64,000 nt of DNA, taken from NCBI RefSeq assembly GCF_965363235.1, contig NC_134841.1, positions 50,055,078 to 50,119,077 of the forward strand, read 5' to 3'. Shown here in pieces: positions 61,791 to 64,000 of the stretch. Under the pieces are notes generated by a model, which was given only the letters and a program-made list of their open reading frames with translations, did not search any database and was not told where the DNA came from. The DNA is from Mytilus galloprovincialis. Lineage: Eukaryota > Mollusca > Bivalvia > Mytilida > Mytilidae. The position numbers and the translations under genes were made by a program. Position 1 is the first letter of the stretch; every line of letters begins with the position of its first letter.

Positions 61791-61797
61791 CAAATAT

Positions 61798-62344
61798 ATA
61801 TGACATTTGGACTAGCCTCCTTCAAGTGTCCTTGAACATGTTGAACACAGAAAGTATGGTTAAGTGAAGATCAAGACAAAGTTTGAAGGTTGATCTGATT
61901 TGAGTCAATAACTAACGGATATAACTCAAATAATAAAACATTCATATATGCTCACGATGCTTGAACATTTGAAATGCAAGGGTATTTCCCAGGTTTTTGT
62001 CATTTTGTCAAATATAAAAAACTTTTCATGTCATTGCAGGACTATTATGAAATTCCGTATTTTTACCACTTTTCAAAAATAGTGTGAAGGAAGTTCAATC
62101 CTGACTCTCAAAATATCATGTATTTAATCATTCTTAGTAAATCAATTTGCAATCATCAAATAACATGTAAAAATGTCATAAATGTAGAATAATAAACAAG
62201 ATTTATATAATACATTTTTTGTAATGAAAAATTAGTCTGATTTTTATTTTTCAGGCTACATTCACTGCAGTCAAAAGCAGTAGTTATAGACTAAAAATGA
62301 TATTTACATGAAAAAAATAAATTGGGAATGTGTCCCAGGGACAG
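61798..62344. other. No feature recognised
   Basis: AT-rich spacer between the 3.5-kb element and the next repeat copy. Confidence 0.4.
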
Positions 62345-62924
62345 TTTGATAGTTTAGTCTTAGTTGCATGATTTTTTTATTAGTTGTTAGTGGCTTTGAA
62401 CTAGCTGTCAGATAACTGCGAGTACTCTCAGATCTGTTCATTGTGTCTTTTGGTGTCAGGATGTATAAGTACTGTACCAGGCCACGTCCACTTGTATTTT
62501 TGTCCATCTGATGAGTTAAGCCTTTTTCAACTGATTTTTATAGTTCGTTCTTATGTTGTACAGTTATACCACTGTCCCAGGTTAGGGGGAGGGTTGGGAT
62601 CCCGCTAACATTTTTAACCCTGCCACATTATTTATGTATGTGCCTGTCCCAAGTCAGGAGCCTGTAATTCAGTGGTTGTTGTTTGTTTATGTGTTACATA
62701 TTTGTTTTTCATTCATTTTTTTTACATAAATAAGGCCGTTAGTTTTCTCGTTTGAATTGTTTTACATTGTCTTATAGGGGCCATTTATAACTGACTATGC
62801 GGTATGGGCTTTGCTCATTGTTGAAGGCCGTACGGTGATCTATAGTTGTTAATGTCTGTGTCATTTTGGTCTTTTGAGGATAGTTGTCTCATTGGCAATC
62901 ATACCACATCTTCTTTTTTATACA
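62345..62924 (+). repeat. Dispersed repeat, second copy
   Basis: This is a near-identical partner of 58768-59345 with small insertions and deletions. It lies outside the 3.5-kb element in the same orientation. Confidence 0.9.
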
Positions 62925-63012
62925 GTTGATGCCCCCACTTGCATATCATATACGAAAGGAACCATAAAAGTGACACTGACTACCAAAATGTATACTTGAT
63001 ATGAATTTTGTG

Positions 63013-64000
63013 TTAACAAGTACTGTGTATAAAGTTCCAGTGGCGGATCCAGGGGGGGGGGGTTCCGGGGGTGCGGTTTTCCTCACTGCAAAAATTCTCA
63101 TTACAAACTTTACAGGTCAAACAGAGTAAATCTTTGTGTTTCAGCTCATGTCTTTTTAATGAAGATTTATGTTTAAATTCTAGACCACACATCAAACATT
63201 TGTATAACATTCCTTGAAAATGTACTTTACTGTGAACAAGCAGACTTTGTCTGTATTTATATTTCTTTCCACAAATAAGGCATACAAATATTGCTTCTTC
63301 ATTATGAACACCTCTTACGTGGCGATGTACTAAACGCATAGAAGAAAAACTTTTTCTACACACTGAGCAAGAAAATGGGGTCTCACCAGAGTGAATTCTC
63401 ATATGAACTTTCATGTCCTGACTTTGTGAGAATGATTTATCACAGACACTACATGAGAATGGTTTTTCACCGCTGTGAGTTCTAATATGGCGAATTAAAT
63501 CACCTTTTCTGACAAAACTCTTTCCACATAAATCACACTGATGACTTCTGATACTGCTGTGCACTGCCATGTGCCTTACTAAAGTTGGGCGAGCTGTAAA
63601 ACATTGTCCACATGTCATACACTTATGTGGTTTTTCGCCAGTATGTGTCCTTATATGATTAATCAATGAATTTCGCTGCTGAAAACATTTACCACATTTA
63701 TCACAACTATGTGGTTTTATACCAGAATGAATTCGTTCATGTCGCCGCAAATCGCCCTTATGGCCAAAACTTTTCCCACATTTATCACAAATGTAGGGTT
63801 TTTCATTGAGGTGAGTTTTTTCATGCTTTTTCAAATAACAAGGTACAGTGAATATTTTATCACACACCTTACACTGTAACAACCTATCTCCGGTGTGAAG
63901 TCTAATGTGTCTTTTCAGTGTAGCACTTTGTACAAAACATTTCCCACACTCCTCACACCTATAATGTTTACTTCCATTGTTATGTACAATTAAATGGGAT
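63013..64000 (-). CDS. C2H2 zinc-finger protein (partial, runs off the right edge)
   Basis: The frame is open from the window edge to a stop at 63013; the start is outside. It codes ten complete C2H2 fingers, each of the pattern CxxCx12HxxxH or HxxxxH, for example CDKCGKSFGHKGDLRRHERI then H. Most are joined by TGEKP-like linkers (TGEKPHK, SGEKPFS). A partial finger lies at the edge (SHLIVH). A twelfth finger begins CKVCNENFC but has no histidines and runs into the GC-rich tail ENRTPGTPPPWIRHW, which reads a dispersed repeat. Such proteins are nuclear, sequence-specific DNA binders; the target is unknown. The whole visible part is one exon. Confidence 0.92.
   Translation of the reverse strand, partial: SHLIVHNNGSKHYRCEECGKCFVQSATLKRHIRLHTGDRLLQCKVCDKIFTVPCYLKKHEKTHLNEKPYICDKCGKSFGHKGDLRRHERIHSGIKPHSCDKCGKCFQQRNSLINHIRTHTGEKPHKCMTCGQCFTARPTLVRHMAVHSSIRSHQCDLCGKSFVRKGDLIRHIRTHSGEKPFSCSVCDKSFSQSQDMKVHMRIHSGETPFSCSVCRKSFSSMRLVHRHVRGVHNEEAIFVCLICGKKYKYRQSLLVHSKVHFQGMLYKCLMCGLEFKHKSSLKRHELKHKDLLCLTCKVCNENFCSEENRTPGTPPPWIRHWNFIHSTC
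63038..63080 (+). repeat. Repeat end GTGGCGGATCCAGGGG inside the zinc-finger frame
   Basis: CAGTGGCGGATCCAGGGG followed by a G run and GGGTGCGG matches the head of the small MITE at 49139. It supplies the last residues and the end of the zinc-finger open frame. Confidence 0.6.

Larger units (their letters stand above)
58247..61791. mobile_element. 3.5-kb terminal-inverted-repeat element with 6-bp target duplication
   Basis: The ends are GTAGGACTCTAAAGTGCG at 58247 and its reverse complement ending at 61791. The 6-bp AAATAT flanks both (58241-58246 and 61792-61797). Behind each end lies a run of diverged repeats of the type GCTAAAGTGCGATGG, inverted between the two ends. The interior has no credible transposase frame and contains other repeats (58768-59345, 59719-61163), so it is non-autonomous or gutted. 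The family is not determined. Confidence 0.8.

Overview
The window looks like nuclear DNA from a marine mussel (Mytilus or a close bivalve). It is AT-rich and intron-rich, holds few genes, and is crowded with short interspersed repeats. Several of those repeats match, from memory, families that are common in mussel genomes; no database search was possible, so the taxon is an inference.

Layout. 1-6.3 kb holds repeats only. 6.33-8.40 kb (minus) is a secreted leucine-rich-repeat protein with a C-terminal fibronectin-III-like domain, coded in one exon. 8.4-21.0 kb has no gene but several elements: a TA-flanked foldback MITE at 12.2 kb, decayed Penelope-like reverse-transcriptase remains at 12.9-13.6 and 17.0-17.9 kb, and a hairpin-ended element with internal tandem repeats at 19.8-21.0 kb. 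22.3-26.4 kb holds a U3 small nucleolar RNA locus: one apparently intact U3 gene (26147-26368, plus) and two decayed U3 copies (22.3 and 22.6 kb). A near-perfect 200-bp inverted repeat follows at 26.9-28.3 kb.

29.2-44.3 kb (minus) carries twelve C-type-lectin exons that form four complete domains. Every domain is three exons with the same intron phases (1, 0, 2, 1), and the ends of neighbouring domains are phase-compatible, so they read best as one gene for a tandem four-CTLD protein. The large introns of this gene are full of repeats. 45.26-50.95 kb (plus) is a nine-exon gene, divergent from the lectin gene, whose product I do not recognise; all its splice junctions keep frame and a polyadenylation signal follows.

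51-63 kb is again gene-free and dominated by repeats. The clearest is a 3.5-kb terminal-inverted-repeat element (58247-61791) flanked by a 6-bp target duplication, with subterminal 48-bp repeats and a second inverted-repeat element nested inside. The window ends in a C2H2 zinc-finger gene (minus) that runs off the right edge; its last finger breaks off into repeat-derived sequence.

The genes show no pathway in common. The LRR and CTLD proteins are both of classes used in adhesion and innate recognition; U3 acts in pre-rRNA processing. The most notable items are the U3 gene with its duplicated fossils, the modular CTLD gene, the unrecognised nine-exon gene and the 3.5-kb element.
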